From the NCBI GenBank assembly GCA_963854835.1, contig OY978525.1, forward strand, positions 2,685,501 to 2,749,500: 64,000 nt of DNA, given 5' to 3'. This document shows, one piece after another, positions 1-13,199 of this stretch. Made by a program: the position numbers and the translations under genes. The notes beneath the pieces are model-generated. The model saw only the letters and a list, made by a program, of their open reading frames with translations, made no database searches and was not told the DNA's origin. The DNA is from Megamerina dolium. Lineage: Eukaryota > Arthropoda > Insecta > Diptera > Megamerinidae. Position 1 is the stretch's first letter. Each line of letters begins with the position of its first letter.

Positions 1-199
1 TAAATGGCGCACAAAAAAAAAAAAAAAAAAACTAAAGCCATCGAAATATTAAATTGGGGAAAAATTATTGAGCCTTCTTCATATTCATATCTAAGACTAT
101 TTTTATTCTTCATACTAAAGGAGTGAAACAAACTAAGCTAAGAGATATAGGAAAGAATTTCGGTGTGAATATTATTGATCAGTATTACGATATGAGCTA

Positions 200-646
200 A
201 ATCATATATATTTCTCAATCTGAGAGTCTTTTTGCACTATAACTGCCATAATTATAGATCAATAGACCTAAAAATAGCTACGTTAGATAATTTTCACCAG
301 CAAATCTATAAATGGTCGAAATCATATAAAAACAAAGCCTACCTTCCATACAAAAGAATGTTATTGATAATATATTTTCATATTTTGCGCACGAAAAAAT
401 ATATCTGCCGAACTAAAACTTGGTCAACAACGTTACTATTACTCAACAATTGATATATTAGAAAATGGACAAAATCGGAGAAGAACCACGCCTACCTCCC
501 ATACAAAAATAAGTACTCTTTGCACTACCGAATATATAAAGGGCTGAATCTGATAACAAAAAAATATAACCACACCTACCTCTCATATAAACATATGCTT
601 CCGTTTAAATGTTTTTACACTTTTCCCTAGAAAATATGCTATTACT
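200..646 (+). repeat. Family A tandem repeat, array 1 (about 153-bp period)
   Basis: Copies of the core related to CCTCCCATACAAAA have their CAT anchor at 347, 500 and 584. The first spacing is exactly 153 bp; the last is shortened to 84 bp, suggesting a deletion. The array stops at the left end of the mariner at 648. Bases 1-200 are AT-rich with a poly-A run and no other feature. Confidence 0.75.
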
Positions 647-647
647 A

Positions 648-1905
648 GGTGGTTCAATAAATCAGTGAAACAAAATTCGACTTTATTTTTACATATAGTC
701 TCCTTTTAGCTCGATACAATTCATCCAATGATTTTCAAATTTTGTTTATACCCTTCAAAAAAAAAAAAAAATGATTTTTTGCAAAATAGGCGAAGGTAAA
801 AGTTTCAACGTCTTCAGTAGACTGAAAACATTGCCCAGCCAGCCTTCGTTTTAGGTTTGGAAACAGATAAAACTCGCATGGAGCCAGATCAGGAGAATAA
901 GGCGGACGATCGTACAGTTCGAACCTTATTTCCTTGATTTTAGCGATGGAAACTGTGCACTGGTGACCAGCACATTTTATTTGCCAAACCTGGACGTTCA
1001 ACAGCGATTTCTGCCTTCAATTTATCCAATAATAAAGGATAATATTCGCCATTAATAGTTTTTTCATTTTTTAATGTATTCAGTAAAAATTATAACTTGA
1101 TAATCCCAAAACACAGTGCCCAACACCTTCCCAGCCAATTGTTGTGTCTTCGGACGTTTTGGAAGCAGTTCCACCGGCAACAACTCATTGTTTTGATTGT
1201 TATTCTGCCCCCGGAGTATAGTGATTAATCCAAGTTACATCAGCAGTGCTGAAACGATGCTTAAATTTAGTTGGATTGTGTTTAAATTTGTTTTGAAATG
1301 AGCACACTTTCACGTTTTTGACTGATTGTGAGCTCATGCGGCATCCATCTTGTTGCAAGCGTTTTTATTTGTAAATTATTATGTAAAATTGAAACTGTCG
1401 TACCAATTGACAACCTCATAGTATGGGCAATCTCATGTTCTTTGATTTTTGAATCATCCACCATCATGTCATGGATTTTTTCGATTGTTTTTTCATGGTA
1501 ATCTCAATTGGTCTTCCAGAACGTACGAGCATCACAAGTGCTCGTAAGATCAAAATGAAATTCAGAAAATCGTTTCTGAATAATTCAAATTGCTGGAAAA
1601 GGATCCGTATAATATTTATTAAGCTTTGATTTAGTTTCTGTTATTGTTTTTCTACGCAAAAAATAAGATTTTATCAAAAAACAGTGGCCCTATGTTCCAG
1701 CCTGGAACCCTAGGAATATTGATGGATGAAAACACGAAATATTTCTTTTTTTCATTTTGTAAAAAAAGATATTACTTTCGATGCTATTTATGACAAAAAA
1801 AGGACAGCAGTTATTTGAAAGTTGTTAGAATCAGAGGAAAAATATGGATTTCGAGCTAGTGAAGACGTTGGTTGGTGTATTTTTCACTGACTTATTGAAC
1901 CACCG
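648..1905 (-). mobile_element. Near full-length, inactive mariner transposon
   Basis: The left end GGTGGTTCAATAAATCAGTG (from 648) is the near-exact inverse of the right end CACTGACTTATTGAACCACC (1885-1904). TA dinucleotides flank both ends at 646-647 and 1906-1907, as expected for mariner target-site duplication. The length of about 1.26 kb is normal for mariner. The enclosed transposase reads on the minus strand and is broken. A mauritiana-like subfamily is suggested by protein motifs such as PPYSPDLAPC and TWINHYTPGAE; the subfamily call is from family knowledge, not alignment. Confidence 0.9.
689..1700 (-). pseudogene. Mariner transposase relic (DD34D family)
   Basis: Transposase similarity can be followed in several minus frames from about 1700 down to a stop at 689-691. 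From N to C terminus it shows a helix-turn-helix-like part (IEKIHDMMVDDSKIKEHEIA), TRWMPHELTISQK, the first catalytic region with TWINHYTPGAE then a stop, and the last catalytic motif YSPDLAPCEFYLFPNLKRRL. The third catalytic aspartate, usually in APCDF or APSDY, is glutamate here (GAG codon). Frame changes and stops between the blocks, and an A/T homopolymer near 759-780, show that it cannot encode a full protein. It would have cut and pasted its own element. Confidence 0.9.
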
Positions 1906-1907
1906 TA

Positions 1908-4540
1908 TTTTCCATGTAAAAGTGCATTTTTGGTTGTGTCTTTTCACAATTTCACAGACTTCTGACGCATTCTTTCCTTCAAAAAATTATTTAGTTGGCA
2001 CTGTGAGCTCTGAAAAAATACTGGCAATGATTCACGAGAGGCTCGAGATTTTATTACCCAACTCTATATGTACATATAGACTGAATAGTAATAGTAGCAG
2101 AGCAAGCAAACCATATGATAATGATGTTAAAATTCATGATGATGATGTCATTTCTACAATTGCCAAAAGCAGCATAGAGAAACTTTGGTGCGCTAATGCA
2201 CTTTTCACAAGTGACAAAGTGTTGGGTGGTAAAGTATGGCATATACCTTCATATATTGTTTAGCGTTATGTGTGTGTGTGTGTGTGTATGTGTGTGTGTG
2301 TAGGTGTGTATGTCACTGTAGTATTATCATAAATTTTATTTCTTCCAAGTGTGTAAAATGCAAGTGCATAGATAACATGCTGTCATAATGTCTACTTGCT
2401 TTTTTAATATTTTTTTTTTATTTTTTTATTTTTTTTTTTTTTTGTCTACAAGTATCACCGCCATCTCTTCGAATTTTGTTTTTAGAGCTAATTTACCATA
2501 TGATTGTTAGTTTTTGAAATAATGTTTACCTACAAGTGTTTGTCATTTCACACCATCCAACTGCTATGCTGCATACGATTCCCATTGAAAAACCAAATGC
2601 ATTATTTTCATATTCTTAAATTTAATAACAATAAAAATTTGCACATATTCAAGTGTCTAGAAAGAAGCATGAGAGTGCTTGCAGTACTCTCTAATAATTT
2701 GTGAAATCATAAAATTTCATCGCATACTTCACCCTGCCTCCAAACCAACTCTTACGTAGTATCCCGATTCAGATAACGCAATTTGCTCGTGTCGCATGTA
2801 AATGTTTTATTGGAGTTTGAGTGGAGTTTTGGAGTTTAGTTCTATCGTCTGGCGTATTGCTTCAACACAGCCACTAAAACGAAGCACCACCACCACCGCC
2901 ACCAATATTGCTCTTGCATGCAAACACTCTGACGTTGTTACCATATATGGTATATATATACTTGGTAGTGTCTTGTTGCCGTGACGCATAAAAGTGGCAC
3001 AAACTTTTCATTAGTGAAATTAGTTAAGTGGGAGGTAAGTGCTTAGTATGAAGGGGGAGGTAGTAAAGATGATTGCCATAAAGACTTGCAATTATGTTCT
3101 CGAGCAATATGACGATAATGGTGATGACGATGATGATGATGATGATGACGACAACGATGGGTACACGACTGTTCTCTTCTATTGCACTGCAATTTTCTTG
3201 GCTGGCATAATAAACGCATAAAAACTTTTCGACTAATTACAATTAAATATTTTGAAATTAGTGTGCAAATACTCAAACACGAAACTTTGCTCGTTTCGTC
3301 GTTCGTGAAGAAAATCGCAGGAGAGTGTACATTTACATGCTTTAAATGGATCAAAATATTTGAAATAGTTTAGTTAAAGTCAAGCATGTAAAATTACTAC
3401 TAAACTAATTCAATAATTTCATAGATTCATACAATTTCATCTTAAGATCTCGCTCCACAGGCGGCAAAACCTATTTATAATTCAATCGAAATTCATGCCA
3501 ACACTTATTTAATTCACAAATCTGCCATTTTTAACTTACAAAATATTATCAACATAAAATTTGTTGATAGAATCCAATAAAAGTCAAATAAAATTACATA
3601 AAGTAAAACGTGTGAATGTTTAACAAATGGTCAATTTTCACCATTTACATTTAACGCAAAAGAAAAAAAAAAAAAAAACTTGAACGAGCAAACGATGACA
3701 GGGAATGAGGATTAAAATTAGTGTGTGTATCTGAACACAGTAAACGGCTGCTATGTATGTAGCCACCTTTGACCCTATTAGAACATTTCGCACGTTTCAC
3801 ATACAAATACGTCACGACACAACAACAATGGCATAGCCAACAGTCTTTTATATACCAAAAAAAAAAAAAAATAAAAATATTTCGCACACACATACTCATG
3901 CAAACTATGAGTAAAATGGAAGCAAAAAAAAAAAAAAGCTACAAACTGTTGTGCTGCATGCCATTTTTACACTGAATAGGGTTGCCAGCTGTCCCATATT
4001 AATTTAATTTTTATAATTTTTTGTGTAATAATATGATATGAGTAGGTATCAATGGCTAGCTATAAATCTAAGTAAATTTTTTTAAATACAAAAAATTTTT
4101 GACTGCCTCGACAATAAATACGATTTATCAAAAACCAAATTTTTGTTGAGAAACGCAATATATTTTTCTATAGCTTGAAATAGCACAAACAAATTGAAAT
4201 TTTATAGAAAAATAATTTTTGTTTGTATCAAGTCTAAAAAGAGAGTTTCCCATGTTCGAAAATTTCGCTCTGTGATAACACAAAAAATGTCATTTGAATG
4301 TTTAGTAGAAAATGTTTTTAATTGCCTCAAATTTAGTATATAAGTTTTATTTCACTACTGCATCTACTAACTGATGGGGCAATCAGACTCGGGAATACTA
4401 CATTTCATAGAGGATGTGGGACTCAAAGAAATACTTTGAACCAAAATGAAACAAAACAATGCTTCCGTCATATTTATATTTCAAGATTTTGCATGAAAAC
4501 TTACCAAATTCAAATATTTTCATTCGTAAATGAATAATTT
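1908..4540. other. AT-rich non-coding stretch with microsatellites
   Basis: No gene is seen. It holds a TG repeat (2269-2309), long T runs (2401-2443), a GAT/GAC repeat (3111-3159), A runs at 3662-3679 and 3859-3871, and unremarkable AT-rich DNA. A 5' splice-like GAG|GTAAGT at 3030-3038 has no polypyrimidine tract before it and no convincing exon. Confidence 0.6.
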
Positions 4541-4559
4541 TAAAAATTTATTGTAATTG

Positions 4560-5070
4560 GATAAAAATTACTACTAACTCCCATATAAGTATATTTTCGA
4601 ATATATGTTTTCATAGGTTTTGCATGCAAATATAAAGCTTTATCGCTGAAACTTGGCACATATAGTTATATTTACTAAAAAATGATCATCTTCAAAAATA
4701 ATCAAAATCAGATGAAAATCACAACTAGCTCTCATACTAAAATGTGTTTACGTGACGTATGTTTTAACAATTTGCTAAAAAAAAATTACGCTCAAACTGA
4801 TATATGATATATATCATGTTGATATATTTACTAATAAATGAATCTCTTCAAAAATGGACGAAATCATATGATTACCACGCCTACCATCCATACAAAAGTA
4901 TACATTCATATGACATGCTCATGAATATTGAACGCTATTGGACTGAAATTCGGAACATAAAATTATTTTTATCAACATTAATTAATGTATTTGAAAGTAA
5001 GACTTTTTGGGTGAAAATTTTCGCATATATAAGTATCTGATAAATGTTTAACGATGGCAACTCTCATGCA
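4560..5070 (+). repeat. Family A tandem repeat, array 2
   Basis: Core anchors (CAT of CCCATA) are at 4582, 4733 and 4889, spacings 151 and 156 bp, with a weak further copy near 5065. Between cores runs the usual spacer with versions of AGCTGAAACTTGGTATAT and TTATTTTTACTAA. The frame at 4804-5040 is a by-product of this repeat (it contains WTKSYDYHAYHPYKS) and not a recognised gene. Confidence 0.75.
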
Positions 5071-7395
5071 TACTTTATAAATGCCTTTACATGATGGTAT
5101 GCAATTTAATGTGACCCTATGGCTAACAAACAACCAAATGAAAGTCAGCCAGACAAGATGCTTAAATGGCGACGTATAACTAACACATACATATATACTT
5201 CACACACATGGGAGTATAAAGAAGAAGAAAAAAAAACTATTTAAGATTGCTACTCACGTAGGCGATCATATTGAACTAAATATATGTATATATGTGCATA
5301 TATATTATATAAATATATACATTCTTATATGCGTATGCCTTATTGAACATTTAAAATTGGCAAATTTGCTATATGGAGATAGAGAGAGAGAGAGAAAGCA
5401 AGAAAGTGCAGAAAAAAAGCAAATATTAACAACAAAAGGCATACATATGTTATGAGAATTTCTTGGTTTAATTTGCTGGTGTTGTTGTTGTTGTTTCTCT
5501 CTCATATATTTGTAAACTTGACAGGCATTGTGCAAACAAAGAAGAGCCTATTTGTCACACAGTTTTCGTGAGTGCCATCACAACAGCAAAAAAAAAGAAA
5601 AAAACTCCGGCAGAAATAGAAGTTACTAAAAGCAATGGCATGGGGTTATGTTCACTATGCTATGTACGATATGGTGGGTGTGTTGATTTTAGTCAACACA
5701 CTGCCAACCAGTGATACCCCATTCCGTATGTGATGTGTCAGGCTGTGCTATGCGCATACAAAATATATATTTGTATGCAAACACATACATTAGACATTAA
5801 TAATAGTAGCAAATAACAACAACAACAACAACAACATTAACAATAGCACAACATCAAAGACAAATATTGATTTTATTTAAAAACGAAATACACTCCTATG
5901 TATGCATACCTTTTTGCAGCACTGAGACATTTCAATGCATATAGAGCATATGCTCGGAGGGTCCTAAATACCTATGCACAGACTTAAATGAAGTATAGTC
6001 TTAAACTTGATAATACCATAAAGCAATCTGCAGTTATGTTCATTTGCCATTAGCATTTTCAAAACACGTACCAACAAAAATATACACAATTATTTTTGTC
6101 ATAAATTTTCATATGTACACAGACACACACACACACATATATACTTAGAGTATATCATAGCAACACCAATATTAATTTTGTGGGAGTATATTTTGTAAAT
6201 GAATCATTTGTACTATAAACTATAATGTTTATGTAAAACAAGAGAGAATGAGAAATTATTGAGAAACATACATGCACATATAAATAGAATTAATTGAAAA
6301 AATTACACTAATTAGTGTATATAGGCGCCATAAACCACACAGCTAAATTTGATTGAAGTCAAGAATAAAATTTTTAATTTATGTGGGTGCCTGCACAATG
6401 TAAGTGACATTTGCTAGGTTTTGGAAGACACTATTAAATTACTTTTTCAGTAGAATGGAAATAAGAACAATATAAAGGATATAATAGTCGATGTTTTAAC
6501 TATAGACTCTGATAGATTTTATAGAATCTGATACATACATGTTCTACTCCAGTACATATTTCCTTAGCTCACGTATTGAACGTATGCTAATTCTAATTTA
6601 TTGACTCTTTGATCGACTGGTAGCATTGTGATATCACACAGTTTGCTCTACTCATTCACATGTGCGCGAATATATAATTTATCATTCTAGAGATGTGCGT
6701 GAGTTGTGAAAAGGAATCATACGTATCAAATATTTATTGGAATGAATACGATTTGTTGCATGTCCATAAGTAACATTCAGCTCATACATACTGGTCTAAT
6801 TGTACTTACTCCTATGACTCCTATACTGTATGTCCTCGTTATGTCATTATCATGCGACATCAGTGATGACACAAATATTTACGAGTATTGTCGACCGTCA
6901 AATCATAAAATTTGTGTTTATGCTTATTTGAATTTATGAACTTTGCTTGACATGCATGTTGCAAGTCATAACACATGAATGAGAATATCTAGTACTTACT
7001 CGTATTTAATGTTAAATGAAATGGAAATGTAGATTCTGAATGTATTTAATACGCTAAAATACCAGCAGCAATTTGATTCAGTTTATTCTGAATTTTTCTT
7101 TTATCACTTTTGGTATTTCAATGCATTCGATATGTTCGATATATGGTTATTTTTTATTCTTATCTTTGCTAATACATATTTTTATTATTTACTATTACCA
7201 CATATAATATATGTGCGTCTATGTCTATCTGTTATCTATTTAACTGTAATGCTATTGTTGTTATACCATACAGTCAAAACATCAAGACTATATTAATTTT
7301 GTGTTTTTTTTTTATGAAACAGATATGAAGAAATATTTTTATTATTGCTCTAAAGTGATAATGATTGTATTATAGTTACTCTAAGTCGACTTAGT
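5071..7395. other. AT-rich non-coding stretch
   Basis: No gene is seen. It holds a GA tract (5376-5398), an AAC repeat (5813-5835), a short CA tract near 6122-6137 and many TATA-like runs. The copy of TACTCGTA at 6997 belongs to the over-represented 8-mer described in the findings. Confidence 0.6.
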
Positions 7396-8940
7396 CATGA
7401 CGTATGAAAAACATGTATATTTATCATACAAAAATGTATTTTCGAACACAATTTTTTTGAGTTTATGCACTGAAATATAATGGAGATAAGTTGAAATTGA
7501 GTATATAGAATTATTTTTACCAGAAAAATATACAAGTTACATTATAGGCATTGTCGGTTGAAAACCGCGCCTATGTCCCATACAAAAAATATATTTTCGA
7601 ACATAATTTTTACAATTTTTTGTACAAAAGTGCAAAGCTAACAAGTTGAAACTGAGTATATAAATTAAATTTTATTAGAAATTGAATACATTTGAAAATG
7701 CACATTGGTCAATTAAATCCACAAGTACCTGTCATACAAAAATTCGTTTTCGAAAGTAGTTTTTCTAGTTTTATATACTTAAATGTTAAGCTAATTAGCT
7801 CAAATTTAGTACATATAATTATTTTTGCTAGATAATCAATAATTTTGAATATCAACTCTGTTGAATTAAAACCTCACCTACCTTGCATACAAAAATATGC
7901 TTTCGAAATTAATTTTTCTGATTTTATGCACTGATATATGAAGCAAAAGAGCTGAAACTTAGTGTATAACATAATTTTTATTAGAAAATGTACAAGTTTC
8001 AAAAAAAAACCTTCTCGGATTAAAACTATGTTTTCCTCCCATATAAAAATATGTTTTTGAATATCATTTTTCGAATTATATGTACTAACATATAAAGCTA
8101 AAGAGTTGAAATATAGTACTTAAGGTTATTTTTGTCAGAAAATTGGTACATTTTAATATTGGCATTATCACATGAAAATAACACCCACCTACCATATAAA
8201 AATATGTTTTCGAAAGTAATTTTTTTGACTTTATGCACGTAATTATAAAGCTAACGAAAAAAAATGAATACTTAAAATTATTTTTACTATAAAAAGTACG
8301 TCTTGGAATATAGACCTTGTAGGATGAAAGTAACACCTACCTCCCATACAAAAATATGTTTTCGAAAGTAATTGTTGCGAGTTTGTGCACGTAAATATTA
8401 AGCTAATGAATCAAAAATGAGTATGTAAGGTTATTTCCACCATAAAAAATACGACTTGGAATATAGAACTTGTCGGATGAAAGTAACTGATTGACTTTGT
8501 GCACATAAATGTAAAACTAGCGAATAAAAAATGAATACTTAAAATTATTTTCATCATAAAAAAATACGACTTGGAATATAGACTTTGTCGGTTGAAAGCT
8601 ACACCCACCTCCCATACAAAATTTTGTTTTCGAAAATAATTTTTCTGATTTTGTGCACTTCAAAACAAAGCTGTTAAGCTAAAAACCACTGCGTACAATT
8701 TATTCTAACTACCAAACAAACTTATTGAAAAATGAATAGAATCGCAGGAACCATATCCTTCTCCCATACAAAAAGTACATTTTTGGAATTGATATTTTCA
8801 GACAACACACTTAAATATAAAGTTATCTAATTGAAATTCGGTACATATAATTATTTTTACCAAAACACTGATGAGTTTGTGAATGGGCGTAATCGTATGA
8901 CAACCACACCTACCTCCCATACAAAATACACCGTAAAATA
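7396..8940 (+). repeat. Family A tandem repeat, array 3 (ten anchors)
   Basis: CAT anchors of the core are at 7425, 7579, 7733, 7886, 8040, 8193, 8345, 8613, 8765 and 8918. Spacings are 154, 154, 153, 154, 153, 152, 268, 152 and 153 bp; the 268 step equals two units less a 38-bp deletion around 8490. Units are quite diverged in sequence but nearly invariant in length. Minus-strand frames at 8085-8336 and 8411-8608 are by-products of the repeat. Confidence 0.9.
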
Positions 8941-10390
8941 TAATGGCAGGGTATCCATGTTTCACTATTATCAAAGCTAATTCCCCAATGGTATTTTTGG
9001 TTTTGTTGTTTTGTTGTTTTGCAAAATGTAATCAAACTTTATTGTCACGTCGTTGCAAAAGCAAAAAAAAAGGAGAAATGAATTAAATGAAAGAAGAAAG
9101 GAAATAGAAAAACATAAATGAACATTATTTGATTTTATTTCTTGTTGTTCATCTTATTCTTTCTCTCTTTCTCCTCTCAACATTTTTTTTTTATTGTTAT
9201 GGCTGCATTTAAAGTCAAACCAGAAGAAACACTTAACAATAGGGGCAACAGAAAACAACACCAAGAATATAAACATAAATGTTTAAAAGGGAAATCAAAG
9301 TGATGCACCAACAACAGTAACAACAACAACAATAAGCGACGGCAATAATAATAATAGAAGGTAGCAACAACGAGAAAAATTTGAGCAGCAGCAACATCAA
9401 TTTAAAATTGTTAAGTGATTTTTCGTTACTTCATTACGTTAACATAATTTCTTATGTTCGAACGATTGTGTAGCTGCAGCAGCAGCTTACATCTTCGTTC
9501 GAACGTGTACGTATGTACATACGATATACAGTCAGTCAGTCAGTCAGTTAGTCAGTCACTAAGCGGTGTACATTGAAATGAATGGAGTGGAATACTAACG
9601 ATGAACATCCATAACATTCAAGTACTTAAGTATGTATATACAATATGAAGGTAGTAGGTTATACGTGTGTACTAAGTATATAAATGTAGCAAGTAAATCG
9701 TGGTAGCATAATAAAAAAAAAGCACAACAACAACAATAAAGTTACCTGTATAGAAATTGTCAATAATACAGAGGAAGATGGAAAAAAAGAAAACACAACC
9801 AAACAACCATAATGCTAAATTTCACTTTTTGACATCAAAGCATACGAGCAAAGAGTGAATTCTTTATTTGATTTTATTTTCACTCTACCATCATCGCAAT
9901 CATCAACCATCATCACCTACCCTACCATCTACCATCAGTATCAACATCATCAACATCATTATCATCATCATCCATAACTGATATACTCCCATTGCACACA
10001 AACACACAATACACAAATACACCCAGTCACCCATTCAGTCATTTGTAAAAATCGCGCGACTTTATCGAACACATGCGGAAGTTGTATTTTCATGATAGTG
10101 ATGTGATGGTGATGGTGGTAGTATGGTGAACGAGTGTGCCAACATCCGTTGAATAATATACATATGTATGTATATTAGTATGTAATACATATGTATATAC
10201 ATGTATGTACGAGTATTTTGGTGTCGTTACTTATGGTATCGCTCATTTCATTTCATTTGTGCTAAATAAAGAGCAATAATGCTTAAAAGCGCGCTAAAAT
10301 GATCCATTTTAGCGGCGAAAATAAATTGAGTCTGATGGTTTTTCTTCTTGCTTAGTCAAGACACACACCCACTCTCACCCACTTTACTAA
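8941..10390. other. Non-coding stretch rich in CAA, CAGT and CAT repeats
   Basis: No gene is seen. It includes GTTTT repeats near 8998-9020, CAA-rich DNA at 9308-9375, a CAGT tetranucleotide run (9529-9560), CAT/ATC-rich DNA (9885-9975), palindromic ATACATATGTAT-like runs near 10158-10205 and one TACGAGTA at 10208. Confidence 0.6.
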
Positions 10391-11245
10391 TGTATATATT
10401 AACTATCAGTGCGAAACCCGATAGCCTCGAGAATATCGAAATCGTCGTAAAATCTTGCTCGAAGCGAATATTCAGTATTCATTAAAAATAATATTTTATG
10501 CGAAAATTTTAATAATAATGCCTCTATATGAGAATAAGTAGTAACAACTACAATATAAGGCAAGAGTACAGGCATTTTTAGTCTGATCGCAAAATTGGTA
10601 CATATTTTAGAAAATGTGAATAATTGCATTAAAAACCACACCTAACTCCCATACAATAGTATGTTCTCACGTGTACTTTGAGCACGACAATAAAAAAGAC
10701 TATAGCATTAAAGCGCGTCGCATGCAATTTTTTTTTTTTAAACCAGCGAGTAAATTTTAATATGTGCGCCCTTGGATGATAAGCCAGCGCAAGATTTTAT
10801 TTTCGAAATTCTCTCTGAGGAGCTCGGTATCACCGAAATTAAGATTTCCAAATTCGTTTTCAATAAAAACAAAAAAAATTTGATTCGTTTTTTTCAAGTT
10901 TTCAAATAGGTATCTCAGGAAATGTGAATAATTGCATGAAAAACACACCTACCTCCCATACAAAAGTATGTTCTCACGTGTACTTTGAGGAAGAAAGTAA
11001 AAATTCTATAGCACTTAAGCTCGGCCCTTGTGAATACTTTTATGAACGTACGAATAAGTTTTAATATGGGCCCCATCGAATCATAATCACGCTTATTTTC
11101 AGCACAAAGCTTATTTTCGAAACTATTTCTAATGGTCTGTCATTTTGTGAGGTGTCTAATATTCGGTATTGCCGAAATTGAGATTTCCAAATTTTTTTTT
11201 AATAAAAGTTTTTAATTTGACTTGTCTCTTTTTCAAGTTTTCACT
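10391..11245 (+). repeat. Composite repeat: family A cores inside a larger duplicated unit
   Basis: Two family A cores have CAT anchors at 10650 and 10957, 307 bp apart (twice 153.5). Each is followed by ATGTTCTCACGTGTACTTTG and, further on, by a shared block containing CGGTAT, CCGAAATT and AGATTTCCAAATT (near 10841 and 11180). The 5' part at about 10400-10640 appears to be a partial third copy. This is a larger unit built on or inserted into family A. Confidence 0.7.
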
Positions 11246-13199
11246 AACAAAACGAATTATTTTCAATTAAAAGAGATTTATTTAATAAGTTTTATAAAAA
11301 TTTATTACGATAAAAAAAAATTATTTTTTTTATATATATTTGAGAAATTGTTTCAAAATCTTTTGAGAGCTAATACTGAAACCTGAAATAGCTTTGGAGA
11401 ATCCCTACAATAAAAATTTCTCTGGTACAGTAGTAAGTTCTAAGACTAGCAGCCCTACTGCTAACTCACTAATTTATTGAACATATACGCACACACACAC
11501 ACACACACACCTACACAAAATACTAACGCCATTATATAAACAACAATAACAACATTAAGAAGAAAATTAAACAAGAAGTCGCGAAAGAACTCATGAGTAG
11601 AGGGAGGGAAGGAGGTAGAGAAAAATCGCAATATTATCGTACATAAATGTCGTAAATGTAAAGCATTAAAATCAATGACAGCAACAACAACAACATCAAC
11701 AACAACAACACCGACGACGACAACGCACTGTACGCATAACACTAAGGAACGTCGTGAAAATGGCAGTTAATGAAAATATTTGCCATCATCACTATAGTCA
11801 ATCCTCCCAACCAAGCAAACAACCAACGAACAAATCACCCTATCATACCCTACCCATTAACTGAAACTGAAACTGTAAAGTTTACTATGCCACATTACGC
11901 TGGGTCATATCTACTACATACATTTTCATGCCAACGGCAACATAACACAAGCGTTTACATGTTAACATGTTCCCATTAAGAACAGAAGTAGTACAGAAGC
12001 AGCAATACCAGCATTTGCAATGAAAAGGGCGAATTTGATGTGAAATTTGTACGAGCAAAGGAAGCAATTGCCCTTGTAGCAATTTTAAATATCAAACATT
12101 AAATGATTTATATCCGCACACTCACACATAGTGATTATGCGTGTGTGGGTTTTTGCCAAAATCAAAATTTTCATCAAAATCATCGTCGTCATCATTACAA
12201 TGTTCTTATTGTAGAATATCATCATCCACTTTATCTATATACGAGTACTCGTACATAAACAACAACAATAACACCATCAACAACAACAACAATATTGCAC
12301 GTGTTAATATTTCACAATTTCACAATGTCGCCGACGTCGCCGTCATTTGCTTTTTAGAAGTACATATTCATAATACGTAACGTAGTACATACCATATATA
12401 TACGAGTGGTTACGTAAACCAGTGAAAATTACTATTAAATTGTTTTTCTTTTTATCATTTTTCAACATCACATAAGTATGTTTTTTTTTTTTGTTTTTGT
12501 ATTATTTATTTGTTTTTGTTTCATTTTTTTCGTTTCCCTACAATTTAGTAGGCATCATATTTTTTGTCGTTGTTATTCTGCTTAAGAGGTCCCTTGTTGC
12601 AAATTTAAGATTCAAGCACATATAATTTTGTAAGCGTTTTAGAGAATATTGTATAAAAATAATATAGAAGGGCGCCTTATCTGTTGTTATGAGAATGTTT
12701 GTATTCGATCTATATTCATACATTTATGAAGTGATTATTAATTTCATACGAAATATTAAATTTATGTACAGGAGTGTCATATATGATGCTGATAAATAGG
12801 ATAAGTATCTAAAGTACGTGCGAAAATATACGTGAAGTGTATAGTACTATTTAGTACGATTACGATCGATAGCTTTAATTAAATGCATTGTATTATAATC
12901 GTATGCAGCAATTTGATACTTCTTTGTACACAATGAAATGCACACACTATGAAAAAAATCACTGAATGTATAACTACTCCTCAAGTTGGCAACATTTAAT
13001 TTCAATACTTGCCTCAAAATATTTCCTCCAGCAGGCGAGTTAAACATTTCATGATTGTTTTTACTTGGCCAAGTCACATTTCGTTCCTAATCCCAAAAAT
13101 GTTAATTAAAGCAGAAGCATTCACTAAAATAATTAGAATCGCGCTTAGAATAGTTAAATATATGACGGATACTCATTAATTTTTCTTCTCGTCATTTCT
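11246..13199. other. AT-rich non-coding stretch with CA and CAA tracts
   Basis: No gene is seen. It has a CA tract (11490-11510), a CAA/ACG-rich block (11681-11725), more CAA runs near 12256-12296, the 14-bp palindrome TACGAGTACTCGTA at 12240-12253 and T runs near 12481-12492. Confidence 0.6.

Noticed and set aside
3020..3040. 5' splice-like GAG|GTAAGT at 3030-3038 on the + strand
   Set aside because: No polypyrimidine tract or CAG precedes it, and no plausible exon ends there; single 5' splice matches are frequent by chance.
9735..9765. Minus-strand CAG|GTAAC as a possible opposite-strand ratchet point
   Set aside because: The pyrimidine tract is weak and the 5' site lacks G at position +5.
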